A stretch of DNA of 64,000 bases from Desulfobaculum sp044987625 (GCF_044987625.1 NZ_JBJDSB010000005.1:195639-259638), one strand, 5' to 3'. Numbered from the stretch's first letter, positions 34,866-44,569 are shown. Made by a program: numbers and translations. Notes: generated by a model not told the origin, from the letters alone.

Positions 34866-36073
34866 CGCCCTATCCCCTTAATGTCCTTGATGGTGTCAAT
34901 AAGCTCCTCCTCAATGTCCGCCGCCTCCATCTCGTCCACGCCTTCAAGGCTTCCGGCCTGATCGCGCACCACCCCCGCTATCTTTTGGGACAGGCTGCCG
35001 TAGAGGCGCTCCTTGGCCTCCTCCCCGGCCATGGCCGCCAGCACGGCGAGCTTGTGGTACCCAAGGCGCGAAAACGCCTCCTGCAGCGTGGCGTTGTCCA
35101 CGTGAACGATGTCGTCCACGGTTTCAAGGTCCTCGGGCGAGACGCGTTTGCGTTTGACGCGGCGGAAGAATTCATCGCCCATGTCCTTGGCCCATTCCTC
35201 CACCGTTGGCTTGTGGAAAAAGAACATGGTTTCGGGAATTTCCTTATAGCTCATCTTGCGGAAGATGATTTCCGGGTCCGCGTCCACACTGCGGGCAAAG
35301 TCGTACACGTCCACAAATTCAAGGCACTCCGTAAAGGGCGCGCGCACGGGGCCAAGCTCCTGCGACAGACTACGCACCACGGACAAAAACTTTTCCGGCT
35401 CCGGTATGGTGATGGCGCGGTCCTTGAGGAAGTCCGACTTGCGGCGCAGACGGCCAAGGGCGTCGCGCTTCATGATAGGCTCGCGCACGTCGGCAACGGA
35501 AAGAATCTGCAACTTGGCAAGGCGGGTGATGATTTCGTCAATCTCCAGCTGCGAGACGAGGACGATGTCCTTGCACTCACGCGAGAACTCCGCATAGCTC
35601 ACGCCCAGCGGCAGGCTCTCCCCCTCCTGCCGCGCCTGCAGTTTGGCGCAGTGCACGCGGTGCATCAGCTCCAGCACGGCGCAGACGCTGAGGAACACAT
35701 TGCCGCTCACGCCCACGGCCAGCTTGTCCTTCATGGCCGACACCTGCGCCATCAGCGAGCGCATCAGCCGCTGCACCGGTCCCGGACTTTTGAGGAGCAT
35801 CGTCTTGAACACGTCCTGATCAATAACGATGATTTCCGACGGCTCCTCGGCTACGGCGGAGGAAATGCGCGCTCCGGCGGTAAACAGGCCGTCCTCACCA
35901 AACACCTCACCGGGGCGGATACGCGCGAGGATAAGTCGCTTGTTGCTTTGGGTCTTGTACAGCGTGACAAGGCCCTTCTTGAGCATATAGGCCACCGTGC
36001 CCTTTTGCCCCTCGCGGTAGACGATGTGCCCCTTGTGCAGTGTTCTGTACTTGGTGGAGGAATTGATATCCAT
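34862..36073 (-). CDS. Cyclic-nucleotide-binding domain protein with FliG-like C-terminal domain
   Basis: A 403-residue soluble protein. Residues about 5-125 form a CRP-type cyclic-nucleotide-binding domain (YREGQKGTVAYMLKKGLVTLYK, RPGEVFGEDGLFTAGARISSAVAEEP). The middle has winged-helix-like helices (about 155-200). The C-terminal 100 residues resemble the FliG C-terminal region (DDIVHVDNATLQEAF, then GEEAKERLYGSLSQK). Overlap with motA points to a motor-linked role, such as tuning motor or stator activity. In PilZ-free signalling the bound nucleotide could be c-di-GMP or cAMP; not decided. A GTG start at 36100 is possible instead of the ATG at 36073. Confidence 0.72.
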   Translation of the reverse strand: MDINSSTKYRTLHKGHIVYREGQKGTVAYMLKKGLVTLYKTQSNKRLILARIRPGEVFGEDGLFTAGARISSAVAEEPSEIIVIDQDVFKTMLLKSPGPVQRLMRSLMAQVSAMKDKLAVGVSGNVFLSVCAVLELMHRVHCAKLQARQEGESLPLGVSYAEFSRECKDIVLVSQLEIDEIITRLAKLQILSVADVREPIMKRDALGRLRRKSDFLKDRAITIPEPEKFLSVVRSLSQELGPVRAPFTECLEFVDVYDFARSVDADPEIIFRKMSYKEIPETMFFFHKPTVEEWAKDMGDEFFRRVKRKRVSPEDLETVDDIVHVDNATLQEAFSRLGYHKLAVLAAMAGEEAKERLYGSLSQKIAGVVRDQAGSLEGVDEMEAADIEEELIDTIKDIKGIGR

Positions 36074-36121
36074 AAGCTGGCTTCCCAGACGGACCGTCAC
36101 CGCCCCGTCAGTATGGTTGCG

Positions 36122-38596
36122 TCACGCGCGCAGGTACTCGGACAGCGTGCCCACCAGCTCCTGCTTGGTGATGGGCTTGGTCAGATAGCTGTTGAATCCG
36201 CTTTGTAAGCACTCCTCTCCCGCGCCGACCACAAAGTGCGGCACAAGGCCCACAAAGGGCGTTTCACACACTCCGGCTTCGCGCTCCAACTCGCGCACGG
36301 TGCGGATGAATTCCGCGCCGCTCATGTCCGCAAGGTGCGTGCCCGTCAGCACCACGGAGTAGCGCCGCTCGCGCAGGGCCAGCACCCCCTGCCGGCCGTT
36401 TTCGGCAAAGTCCATGTCCACGTCCATGTCCTTGAGGTAATAGGACACCAGCATCCGGGCGTTGGCCGCGTCCTCCACCACCAGCAGGGAGGGACGCTCC
36501 GGCTTGTCCTTGTCCGCCTCCGGCACCCGGCACAGACGCGCGCGGGCCGCCGTGCGGGCCTCGCGGCTGCGGTGCTCCACGCCAAAGACCAGCTTTCGCA
36601 GGTCGTCCGCCTCCACAGGCGACATCACGTACCCGGCCAGACCAAGGGCCACGGCAAGGCTGGCGTTGCCCGGAGCGTGCCGCGCCGCGCTCACGGCCAG
36701 CCGCCACACCGGAAACCCCGCAACATGCGACAGAATTTTGGCAACATCGAATCCGCCGCGCTCCGGCAGGTCCGCATCCAAGACCGCAAAGGTATAGGGC
36801 GAGCCGTCGTGCCACGCCTGCCGCAGCATATCCAGCGCCTGTTCCCCGTCGTCCACATGCTCAATGTGCGCGCCCCACTCGCCAAGCATCGCGCTTATAT
36901 CCTCCATGCCTGCCGTCCCGGCCAGCAACACCCGCCGCTCGGTGAGGGTGGGGTTCACCACCACGTCATCAAACTGGTCGGGGTTGAGTTCGCTTTCGGC
37001 GTAGCGGCGGAACAGCCCGGAGGAGAGGAACAGGTCATGGACGTTGGAATCAATGTGGTTGTCCTTGCGCATAAAGCCCAGAATCTTCACGGCCTGCGAC
37101 AGGGGCATGGGCTTCTTGTACGGGCGGTCCTTGGCGGTGAGGGCCTCGAAAATATCGGCGACGGCCATAATGCGCGATTGCAGGGCCAAGTGCTCGCCGG
37201 AAAGGCCCTCGGGGTAGCCTGTGCCGTCCATCTTTTCATGATGGCCGCTGGCAAACTCCGGCACGCGCGAAAGTTTTTTGGGAAACGGAAGCTCCCCCAG
37301 CATCTTGCCGGTCATACGGGCGTGGTTTTCAATAACGCCCCGCTCGCGCCCGGTGAGCGTGCCCTTGCGGATGCACAGGTTTTCCACCTCATCATCCGTC
37401 AGGTAGGGGCGCTCCTCGCCGTTGACGCTGTAGGTCTTGGCGGCAACGGTCTTCAGGCGCTCGACCCGGTCGTCACTCATAAACTCCCCCGGCTCGTTGC
37501 AAGAGAGGGTGAAGTCCCGGTCCTCGCGCACTTCGGCAATGGCGGCGTCGTGCTCATCGGCAAGGGCGCTCATGGCGGCAGCGCTGGCCGCCCCTGCCGC
37601 GCGCAGTTCGTCCTTACGCCGCTGAAATTCCAATTCCAGCGAGGTCTCAATGAGTTCAAAACGCAGGCGAACCAACTCCACGCGGTCAAAGATGGTCTCC
37701 AGCTTGGAGGCCTTGTCCACCACATATTCGGGGGTGATGATTTTGCCGATATCGTGCAGCCACGCCGCCAGCTTGAGCTCTTCCAGTTCGTCTTCGGTAA
37801 AAAAGACGTTTTTGAAGGGGCCGTCGTCCATCTCGTTGATTTCGCGGGCAATCATCATGGTGATGTCCACCACACGGTTAATATGCCCGCCCGTGTAGGG
37901 GGACTTTTCTTCAATGGCGTTCGCGATGCTTTTGATGAAGGCGTACAACAGGTCCTTCAGGTCCTGAATGAGCTGAGTCTTGGTCAGGGCCGCTGCGGCC
38001 TGCGAGGCAAGGGACGCCACCAGCATGACCCGGTCGTCCGTAAACTCCCCAATGCCGTCGTCCTGCGATTGGTCCATGGCGTTGAGCAGTTGCAACACGC
38101 CAATGATTTCACTCTCGTGATTCCGCAGGGGGATGACCAGCATGGACTTGGAGCGATAGCCCGTGGCCTCGTCGTATTTTCGGGGGCCGGTAAAGTCGAA
38201 GGCCTCGGATGTGTACACGTCGCGGATGTTGACGATGTCGCCTTCCAGCGCCACATGGGACGACACGTTGGCATGGTTTGGCGCGCCGTCCACGGCAAGG
38301 GGCACAGGCGGCAGATTGATGGGAACGCCGGACGTGCCGCCCATGCGCGTTTTCATGGTGTCGTTTTGCAGGATGACAAAGTTGAGGTGGGAGCCGTCGT
38401 CGCTGACCATGTAGAGGGTGCCGGCATCTGCGGCGGTGATTTTTCGCGCCTCGTAAACGATCATCTCCAGCAGGCGCGACACGTCCTTTTCGCCGGAGAG
38501 GGCCATGCCGATTTCCGCGTAGGTTCTGAGATGATCATATAAGGATTCGCCATGCAGGGATGGCTGCTCCCCGTCCTGTCTGCGCATTGCCTGCAT
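36122..38596 (-). CDS. GAF / HD-GYP protein with two degenerate receiver domains
   Basis: An 824-residue protein. A GAF domain (about 30-200) is followed by an HD-GYP phosphodiesterase domain with HD in AWLHDIGKI (near 280) and the GYP signature in HHEKMDGTGYPEGL (near 460), so c-di-GMP breakdown is likely. A charged insert of about 80 residues splits the HD-GYP. Two receiver-like domains follow. The first keeps an Asp (VLDADLPERGG) but lacks the acidic pair and the Lys. The second keeps VVEDAAN and YLTKPI, but Gly replaces the phospho-acceptor Asp (VVLTGTHLADMSG). Its gene precedes the cNMP/FliG-like gene and motAB on the same strand. The start is uncertain among 38614 (GTG), 38596 and 38587. 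Confidence 0.88.
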   Translation of the reverse strand: MQAMRRQDGEQPSLHGESLYDHLRTYAEIGMALSGEKDVSRLLEMIVYEARKITAADAGTLYMVSDDGSHLNFVILQNDTMKTRMGGTSGVPINLPPVPLAVDGAPNHANVSSHVALEGDIVNIRDVYTSEAFDFTGPRKYDEATGYRSKSMLVIPLRNHESEIIGVLQLLNAMDQSQDDGIGEFTDDRVMLVASLASQAAAALTKTQLIQDLKDLLYAFIKSIANAIEEKSPYTGGHINRVVDITMMIAREINEMDDGPFKNVFFTEDELEELKLAAWLHDIGKIITPEYVVDKASKLETIFDRVELVRLRFELIETSLELEFQRRKDELRAAGAASAAAMSALADEHDAAIAEVREDRDFTLSCNEPGEFMSDDRVERLKTVAAKTYSVNGEERPYLTDDEVENLCIRKGTLTGRERGVIENHARMTGKMLGELPFPKKLSRVPEFASGHHEKMDGTGYPEGLSGEHLALQSRIMAVADIFEALTAKDRPYKKPMPLSQAVKILGFMRKDNHIDSNVHDLFLSSGLFRRYAESELNPDQFDDVVVNPTLTERRVLLAGTAGMEDISAMLGEWGAHIEHVDDGEQALDMLRQAWHDGSPYTFAVLDADLPERGGFDVAKILSHVAGFPVWRLAVSAARHAPGNASLAVALGLAGYVMSPVEADDLRKLVFGVEHRSREARTAARARLCRVPEADKDKPERPSLLVVEDAANARMLVSYYLKDMDVDMDFAENGRQGVLALRERRYSVVLTGTHLADMSGAEFIRTVRELEREAGVCETPFVGLVPHFVVGAGEECLQSGFNSYLTKPITKQELVGTLSEYLRA

Positions 38597-38739
38597 ACCC
38601 CCCTCTGGCTGCACTGGACCACACGACCCCTCTCGCGGAACACCTGTCTATTCTTCAACATACGTCATGCCCCGTCCCGGCACAACCCAATTTGCCGCGC
38701 GGGGCCGTCAGATGCGAAAAAACACTGTGTTGCCGGGCA

Positions 38740-38786
38740 AAAGGAAAACGCCTCCCCCGCGGGCTGGGTGCCGGGCGGGAGAGGCG
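38740..38786 (-). terminator. Terminator of the pilus operon
   Basis: On the minus strand a 12-bp stem CGCCTCTCCCGC (one mismatch) with a 14-base loop is followed by GTTTTCCTTTTG. It lies about 55 bases after the last gene of the long pilus operon. Confidence 0.75.
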
Positions 38787-38842
38787 TGACGGAAGCGGTG
38801 CGCCAGTATGGACGGCGGCAGGATGCGCGCAGGCGCGGGCAT

Positions 38843-39649
38843 CTAGCGCTCGCCGAGGATGCGGCCCAACTGGAGCACCTTCTCGTTCATGGGATAGCGG
38901 TCCACGAGGCGGCGGTAGATACTCAGCGCCTCCCCGCGCTTGTCCTCGCCAAGCAGGGCATAGGCAAGGTTCAGATTACTCACGAAGTCCGACGGGCGCA
39001 GGCTCAGGGCGCGGCGGTAAAAGTTTTCCGCGTCGGCGTAGCGCTTTTCCTTGAGGGCAAGGTAGCCTTCCCACTTGTACTTGGTGGCGCTTTCCTTGCG
39101 GCCGATTTGGGTGGTCATCCTATCCAGCAGTTCCTTGGACTTGGACAAATCCCCGGTTTCGGACGTTTGCACCAGCTTGCGCTGGAGCGAGAGCACTTCC
39201 TCGTTGGTGCGCGCCCGCTTGGCAAAGTGCACCTCCAAGGCCTTGGTGGGCTTCGTGAGGTCCACCACGTCCTGCTGGCGCTCCTCCACCGTTGGGCGGT
39301 ACAGGCGCTGCTTGACGATGGGTTCCTGATTCACGGGCGCCTCCTGCCGGCGTGGCAGGGCAAGGTCTGCGGTGAGGTCGCTCTCCGCGCCATCGCCAGG
39401 CGCGCGCTCCTGTACGCTGGCGTTTTGGGCGCGCGGCACATCGGGCGGCAGCGGCAATTCAATCTGCTCCACCTCGCGCTTGATAAAGAACACACCGGAG
39501 CCCACAAGCAGCACAAGAATGCCGATATAAATCACCGCCCGGATGATGAGCTTGCTCATGCGCGGAGCCACGGCCTGAGGCGTCTGCCGGGTCTCCCTCG
39601 CCGCCTCTTCCTTTTTCAGCTGTTGGAGACTGCGGTAGATAACGCTCAT
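38843..39649 (-). CDS. TPR protein of the pilus system, MshN-like
   Basis: A 268-residue bitopic protein: a short cytoplasmic start, one membrane helix (about 33-55), then a periplasmic part with TPR-type helices (about 155-265; KYKWEGYLALKEKRYADAENFYRRALSLRPSD). Position after the secretin gene, with a 4-base overlap, and this plan match MshN of MSHA pilus loci, thought to help assemble the secretin or platform. Last gene of the operon. Confidence 0.72.
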   Translation of the reverse strand: MSVIYRSLQQLKKEEAARETRQTPQAVAPRMSKLIIRAVIYIGILVLLVGSGVFFIKREVEQIELPLPPDVPRAQNASVQERAPGDGAESDLTADLALPRRQEAPVNQEPIVKQRLYRPTVEERQQDVVDLTKPTKALEVHFAKRARTNEEVLSLQRKLVQTSETGDLSKSKELLDRMTTQIGRKESATKYKWEGYLALKEKRYADAENFYRRALSLRPSDFVSNLNLAYALLGEDKRGEALSIYRRLVDRYPMNEKVLQLGRILGER

Positions 39650-41277
39650 TGCACTACTCTGATGTTCATGATGATGACGAGTTCCCGCACGCTCTCAATC
39701 TGGGTACGGCTCTTGAACAGCCAGCCCAGACCGGGAACCTGCGAGAGCCCCGGCACACCGGAGTCGGTCTTGCCGGTGTCCTTGTCGATGAGGCCGCCAA
39801 GGATGATGGTGTCCCCATCGCTCACGCGCACGGTGGTGCTCACGTTCTTCACCTCCACCTTGGGCAGGGAGATTTGGTCGCCAGCGCCGGTTACGGCCTT
39901 AGGCTCAAGGCTGCTGGAGTTGACCTCACTCTTGATGGGGTAAATCTGCATATCAATCTTATTGTCATCGTTGATGAAGCAGATGACGCCCAGCATCACG
40001 CCGTTGAAGACCGTTGCCGTCTCCACGGTGAAGGTGGTGTTGTTGTCGTCGTCCACCTCGCGCGAGATTTCGCTGACGTATTTTTCCGACTGGCCGGAGG
40101 TGAACAGCGCAGGCTGGCCGTGCCGCACGCGCACATGCGGATTCGCCACGGTCTTCAGCCCGCCAAAGGTCTGCATGGCCTCAATGGCGGCGTTGATGGC
40201 AATGTCGCCCTTGGTGAAGCCCGTCATCTTAAAGACAACGTCGTCGCCGCTGCGGGTCAGACTGCCGATGCCGTTGGGGTACTCCGCAGGATTGTCAAAA
40301 CGGCTCAGGTATTCAAACGTGGTGCCGGAATCGCCTGCGGACAGACGCTGGTCCACGTAGTTCCAATCAATGCCAAGGCTCCAGTTGTCATCCAGCGAAA
40401 CCTGCAGGATGCGGGCGTCAATGACCACCTGCCGCGACAGCTTGGCTTTGAGGTTATTGAGCATCTTGGCCACGGCGCGCAGCTTGCCGGGCGTAGTGCG
40501 CACGTAAAGCTGCCCCGCAAGCGGGTCGAGGGCGAAGAAGCCGTTCTTGTCGGCGGAGTCGCCCCCACCGCCGCCACCGCCGTCGATATTGCCGCTTTCC
40601 TCGTTGATAATGGCGTCCACGGTTTCCAGAATGAGACCATAGAGGGAGTCGTCCTCAAGGGCGCCGCCCATTTCCGTCTCAAGGGTAAACTCGCCCGACA
40701 GGTCGCCGCCCGAGCCTTCATTACCGAGGTTGCCAAAGATGTCGCCGCCGCTGGACGTTGCGACCTCGCTGGTGACGTTGACGAAATCAAGCTCGAAGGT
40801 GCGCTCGTTCCAGCGCTGGACGTACAGGATGTTGTCCTTGACCTCCCATGCGAGGTCGTAGGCTTCGAGGAGCTTTTCCACCACAAGGGCACTGGAGGCA
40901 TCCTCAAAGCTGATGGTGATCCTGTTATCCAGACTGATGCCCGGCTCGATGACAAGGTTCAACCCCGCGTTGCGCGCGATGAGGTAGAGCACATTATGGA
41001 TGGTCTCCTCCTGCACGCTGATGGAGATGCGCGTCTCTTCCAGCGGATTGAACTCGGGCAAGACCGGTTCAAGGGCCTCCACCAGCGAGCCTTTCTCCTG
41101 CTCCAACTGCTCCTCCTGCGCCCGCACCTTGAGGAACTGCTCGTTCTCGTGGCGGATGCTTTTGTAGAGGGCGTCGTAATCGAGGTTGCTCTCCAGCTGT
41201 TTGGACGCCTGATTCCCGCATGCCGCAAGGCAAAGCGACACGACTACCAATCCCAAAACCATCGTACACCTGCGCAT
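39646..41277 (-). CDS. Outer-membrane secretin lipoprotein, MshL-like
   Basis: A 543-residue secretin. The ATG at 41277 follows GGAAGG and gives a lipoprotein signal with lipobox LAAC. The periplasmic N-domain (NVLYLIARNAGLNLVIEPG) and the C-terminal secretin pore domain (ANPHVRVRHGQPALFTSG; VSDGDTIILGGLIDKDTGKTDSGVPGLSQVPGLGWLF) are clear. A Gly/Ser/Asp-rich loop (about 205-275, with GGGGGGG) is inserted between them. It forms the outer-membrane channel for the pilus. Length and operon position fit MshL. Confidence 0.92.
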   Translation of the reverse strand: MRRCTMVLGLVVVSLCLAACGNQASKQLESNLDYDALYKSIRHENEQFLKVRAQEEQLEQEKGSLVEALEPVLPEFNPLEETRISISVQEETIHNVLYLIARNAGLNLVIEPGISLDNRITISFEDASSALVVEKLLEAYDLAWEVKDNILYVQRWNERTFELDFVNVTSEVATSSGGDIFGNLGNEGSGGDLSGEFTLETEMGGALEDDSLYGLILETVDAIINEESGNIDGGGGGGGDSADKNGFFALDPLAGQLYVRTTPGKLRAVAKMLNNLKAKLSRQVVIDARILQVSLDDNWSLGIDWNYVDQRLSAGDSGTTFEYLSRFDNPAEYPNGIGSLTRSGDDVVFKMTGFTKGDIAINAAIEAMQTFGGLKTVANPHVRVRHGQPALFTSGQSEKYVSEISREVDDDNNTTFTVETATVFNGVMLGVICFINDDNKIDMQIYPIKSEVNSSSLEPKAVTGAGDQISLPKVEVKNVSTTVRVSDGDTIILGGLIDKDTGKTDSGVPGLSQVPGLGWLFKSRTQIESVRELVIIMNIRVVQ

Positions 41278-41382
41278 GGTCGGCACCTTCCTGTCCCTTC
41301 CAGCGGAAAGGGGTTCCGATGTGATCGCGGGTGGCGCCCCGCACACCGAGATTTTGCGTAAAATATCAAGCATGGCGCGCTC

Positions 41383-42051
41383 CTACTGCTGTTTTCCAAG
41401 CTGTTGCAGAATTTGGAGCGCCTGATCCGGAGACAGGTCCGGCGGCAACTCGCCGATGTCTACACCGGAAGGTGGCGCGGCCGCAGCCTCTTGCTGTTCG
41501 CCCCCGGCCATGGGCTGGGTGGGGTCGAACGTGGCGGCTTCGCCCTTGTCCCTTTCAGGACGCTTGAGCTCCACCTTAAACGGTGGCAGCCACCGTTGCC
41601 GCTCTTCGGTCTGGCCGACGCCGTAGACCACGGCGTCCGGCTCAATGCGCTTGATGAGGCGCCCATCGGGGAGGACGTCGCCCTCGCTGTAGGCCGCGCC
41701 GGACAGCATCACGTATTTAGACTTTGGCCCAATGGAGATGGCCGTCAGCGTCAGAGTTCTGCGCCCGGTTTCCTGCTCCGCGGCCTCGTCCAGCACAAGC
41801 AGGTCCGGCTCCACGGCGTCTACCTTGGCGTAGGTGGCCTTGGTGCCCCGCAGCACATCAATGGCGGCGCGGATGGCTTCCGTCGCTTCATCCGAGGGCA
41901 TGCTCACCTGCTGTGGCGCAAGCTTGCGCATCACATCGGATTTAAAGGTCGGCACCTGATGGTCCTTGGTTGCCAGCCACGCCACGGTGCCCACCACAAC
42001 AAGGCCATATCCCGCCCAACGTATGAGTATGTTCCGTCTGCCCGGATGCAT
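41383..42051 (-). CDS. Bitopic periplasmic protein, GspC/PilP/MshK-like
   Basis: A 222-residue protein with one membrane helix (about 10-26) and a small periplasmic domain of the GspC/PilP type (YVMLSGAAYSEGDVLPDGRLIKRIEPDAVVY), which in related systems links the inner-membrane platform to the secretin. The tail is Pro/Ala/Gln-rich. It starts directly after the stop of the upstream gene, without a gap. The family call rests on that short domain and on position. Confidence 0.62.
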   Translation of the reverse strand: MHPGRRNILIRWAGYGLVVVGTVAWLATKDHQVPTFKSDVMRKLAPQQVSMPSDEATEAIRAAIDVLRGTKATYAKVDAVEPDLLVLDEAAEQETGRRTLTLTAISIGPKSKYVMLSGAAYSEGDVLPDGRLIKRIEPDAVVYGVGQTEERQRWLPPFKVELKRPERDKGEAATFDPTQPMAGGEQQEAAAAPPSGVDIGELPPDLSPDQALQILQQLGKQQ

Positions 42052-44052
42052 CTAGTCCCCCTTGTTGCTGAGCGGCCACCTGATGTTGAGCGAATAGTAG
42101 TTCCCCTCAAGGTCCAGATCGAGCTGCTGGCTTACAACGGTGAATCCGGAAAGCTCCAGCTCCTCAATATACTTAGTGAACACCTGCTGCGCCGCGGCCA
42201 GCTCCATCTCCACCTGCCCTTCAAGGCGAACGTCCACGGCGTCCAGCCCGTAGCGCAGCTCCATCCCGTCCACGCGCACGGCCTCGGGCCGAAGCGAGGC
42301 AAGGAAGTTCCACAGCTCGCCAAAGGGCGGCGACAAGGCAGAGCGGCGGAAACTGTTGGCCAGATTCAGCGCCGGGTCCACGTCCTCAAAGGCAACGTTA
42401 ACGGCGCGGGAGCGGATGCGCTCCTCCACCTGCCGCAGCTCCTGCCGATACATCTGCACCTGCTCCTTGACCTGCGAGCGCACGCCCTGAATGGCGTACA
42501 CGCCCGCCCCGGCCACCAGCGCAAGGGCTAAAAACACGGCCCACAGCCACTTTTCCGCCTGCTCCAGCGGGCGCAGATACATTTCCTGCTTTGGGCCAAG
42601 GTTGGCGCTGGTCGGGGCCGTGCCCACCGCTGTGGGCAGTGCGGACCACACCACGTCGCCATCCAGCGACAGTTCGTGCACCGGCATGGGCACCAGTGGA
42701 ATTTCCGTATCGGGCCGCGGCAATTCCAGCGTGGCGGTAAGCGCCTCCACCCAATCCACATGGGAAATCTTCTGACCGACGTTCTTTTCCAGCGCCGCAA
42801 GGTCCTGATCCAGGGCGAACAGGCCTTCCACCAACGCCTGCTCATCGTCGCCGACGAGGGTGTACCGGCGGGCAAGGTGCACGTCCCCGCCCTTGCCTGC
42901 CACCAGCACGATGGCGCTTGGCAGATGCAGGGCAATGGCGTGAGCCCCTCGCCCCTTCTTCTTCAACAAACCAAAAGCCAGCGAAATGGAATCAAGAAAG
43001 ACAAACCCGCTATCCGACGCGTTGTAGCTTTCAAGCATGGCCACGTGGCGGTCACGGGGCAGCACTTCGTAAAACACGCTGACCTGTCCGCCCTCCAGCT
43101 TGCGCTTGGAGAACATATGCAGGGTGCCTTCGGTGTTGAGTTCGCCCACTTCCTCAAGGTTCTTGCGCGCGAGGACGCCCGCGTATTTGTACTCCGTGGT
43201 CAGGGTTAACAGCCCCATGCCCGGAGACTCCGCATAATCCACAAGGTACTTGAAATAGCGCCCTATGGCGGCCACATCGTCAATGCGCTGGGCCGAACCC
43301 GACGCGAAATAGAACTTTTCGTCATGCGCCTCGAACACAAACGGGGTAAAGCCACTGCGCACGACCTTCCAACCCCAGTCCGTGGAGTAGGCCGCTTCTT
43401 CCTCCGGCTCCTCCATGTCAGGAAGAGGCGGCGGGGGCGGCGGAGGTGCAGCGGCCTGTTCCGGCTCAGGCTCAGGCTCGGGTTCGGCGGCCTCGTCAGG
43501 CTCCAGCGACAGGGCTTCGCCTTCCTCCTCGTACGCGACGTCCTCGGCCTCGCCGTACGCCGCGTCCTCATCGGGGGACACCGTCATGAGATCTTCTTCC
43601 GTGGACGGGCCTTCGGGCTGGGCGATGTCGTCCTCGCCAAGGGCGACCACGTCCTCCAGGTCGCCCTCTTCGATGCCCTCATCGTCCTCGGCGGTGACGT
43701 AGGTGGCGTCCTCATCAGCGCTGGCGGCCACTTCGGACACAAAGGGGTCCAGCGCCGCCGGCGCTCCTGCGTCCGCTCCTGCCTCCGGCTCGTCATAGGG
43801 CACCTCCTCCACTTCCGCGGAGAGGTCCTCCAGCTCGGGGGCGGCGTCCTCGTCCGTGGCGTCGTCAAAAGCGGCGGCGTCCACAGGCGGCGCTGGCGCT
43901 TCTTCGGCCTCCGGCTCGGAAGCGTCCTCCAGCTCCCAGGAGATATCCTCCAGCTCAAGCTCGGGTACGACGGCTTCGTCCGTGTCGGTCCGTTTGGTGT
44001 CGTCCGTCACGTCTTCCGGCTTTTTCTTGGGATCGTGCTTGGGATCTGTCAT
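42052..44052 (-). CDS. PilM/PilN-like platform protein with long acidic N-terminal region (MshI-like)
   Basis: A 666-residue protein. Residues about 1-220 are low-complexity and highly acidic (repeats of EDA, EEAP, DEDA) ending in a proline run (PPPPPPPLPDMEEPEEE). About 220-480 looks like a PilM/MshI actin-like domain (VVRSGFTPFVFEA, HAIALHLPSAIVLVAGKGGDVHLAR). A membrane helix (about 497-515) and a PilN-like periplasmic coiled coil and ferredoxin-like domain follow. In most pilus systems PilM and PilN are separate; here they appear fused. The function of the acidic arm is unknown. Confidence 0.65.
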   Translation of the reverse strand: MTDPKHDPKKKPEDVTDDTKRTDTDEAVVPELELEDISWELEDASEPEAEEAPAPPVDAAAFDDATDEDAAPELEDLSAEVEEVPYDEPEAGADAGAPAALDPFVSEVAASADEDATYVTAEDDEGIEEGDLEDVVALGEDDIAQPEGPSTEEDLMTVSPDEDAAYGEAEDVAYEEEGEALSLEPDEAAEPEPEPEPEQAAAPPPPPPPLPDMEEPEEEAAYSTDWGWKVVRSGFTPFVFEAHDEKFYFASGSAQRIDDVAAIGRYFKYLVDYAESPGMGLLTLTTEYKYAGVLARKNLEEVGELNTEGTLHMFSKRKLEGGQVSVFYEVLPRDRHVAMLESYNASDSGFVFLDSISLAFGLLKKKGRGAHAIALHLPSAIVLVAGKGGDVHLARRYTLVGDDEQALVEGLFALDQDLAALEKNVGQKISHVDWVEALTATLELPRPDTEIPLVPMPVHELSLDGDVVWSALPTAVGTAPTSANLGPKQEMYLRPLEQAEKWLWAVFLALALVAGAGVYAIQGVRSQVKEQVQMYRQELRQVEERIRSRAVNVAFEDVDPALNLANSFRRSALSPPFGELWNFLASLRPEAVRVDGMELRYGLDAVDVRLEGQVEMELAAAQQVFTKYIEELELSGFTVVSQQLDLDLEGNYYSLNIRWPLSNKGD

Positions 44053-44095
44053 CGCTTGGTCCCCGTTTCGCTAAATGCCAAGGTGATGGGCCGCA

Positions 44096-44569
44096 TCACT
44101 TCTTCTTGGGAATCATGAACTGGCCCTGCATGACGGTCTCGTACATCTGGCGCGGCAGTCCGGCGTTTTCCCCGCCTTCTCCGCCCCCTTCCGGGGCAAC
44201 CACCACGCGCGTCACCCGAAAGAGCTTCGGCTCAAACCAGTAGCCCCCGGTCTCCGGGTCGTTGCTGGCGAGGAAGAGCAGCCGCTCAAGGTCGCGCCAA
44301 CTCATGGTTCTGCCGATGGACAGTGGATATTGCAGCCAATTGGCGGGGGCGAGGCCCACGTCCTGAATTTCCTCCCACAGGGCGTTGACCACCACGACCT
44401 TTTCCTCCTGCTCGGCGTACATACGCTCCACCTTTTGGTAGTTGCGCATCTCCTGCTTGAGGAACTCAATCTCCGCCTGCGAGGTGCGAAAATCCATCCA
44501 GCCCTGATAGGCCAGCACGATTCCCGCCGCAAAGGCCACGCTGAGCACAATACTTACGATCCACCGCAT
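44096..44569 (-). CDS. Small bitopic PilO/MshJ-like protein
   Basis: A 157-residue protein with an N-terminal membrane helix (about 4-22), a coiled coil (about 28-65) and a short C-terminal domain. This plan and the place between the PilM/N-like gene and the platform gene fit PilO/MshJ. Sequence identity to the family is not obvious. GAGGAG precedes the ATG. Confidence 0.55.
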   Translation of the reverse strand: MRWIVSIVLSVAFAAGIVLAYQGWMDFRTSQAEIEFLKQEMRNYQKVERMYAEQEEKVVVVNALWEEIQDVGLAPANWLQYPLSIGRTMSWRDLERLLFLASNDPETGGYWFEPKLFRVTRVVVAPEGGGEGGENAGLPRQMYETVMQGQFMIPKKK

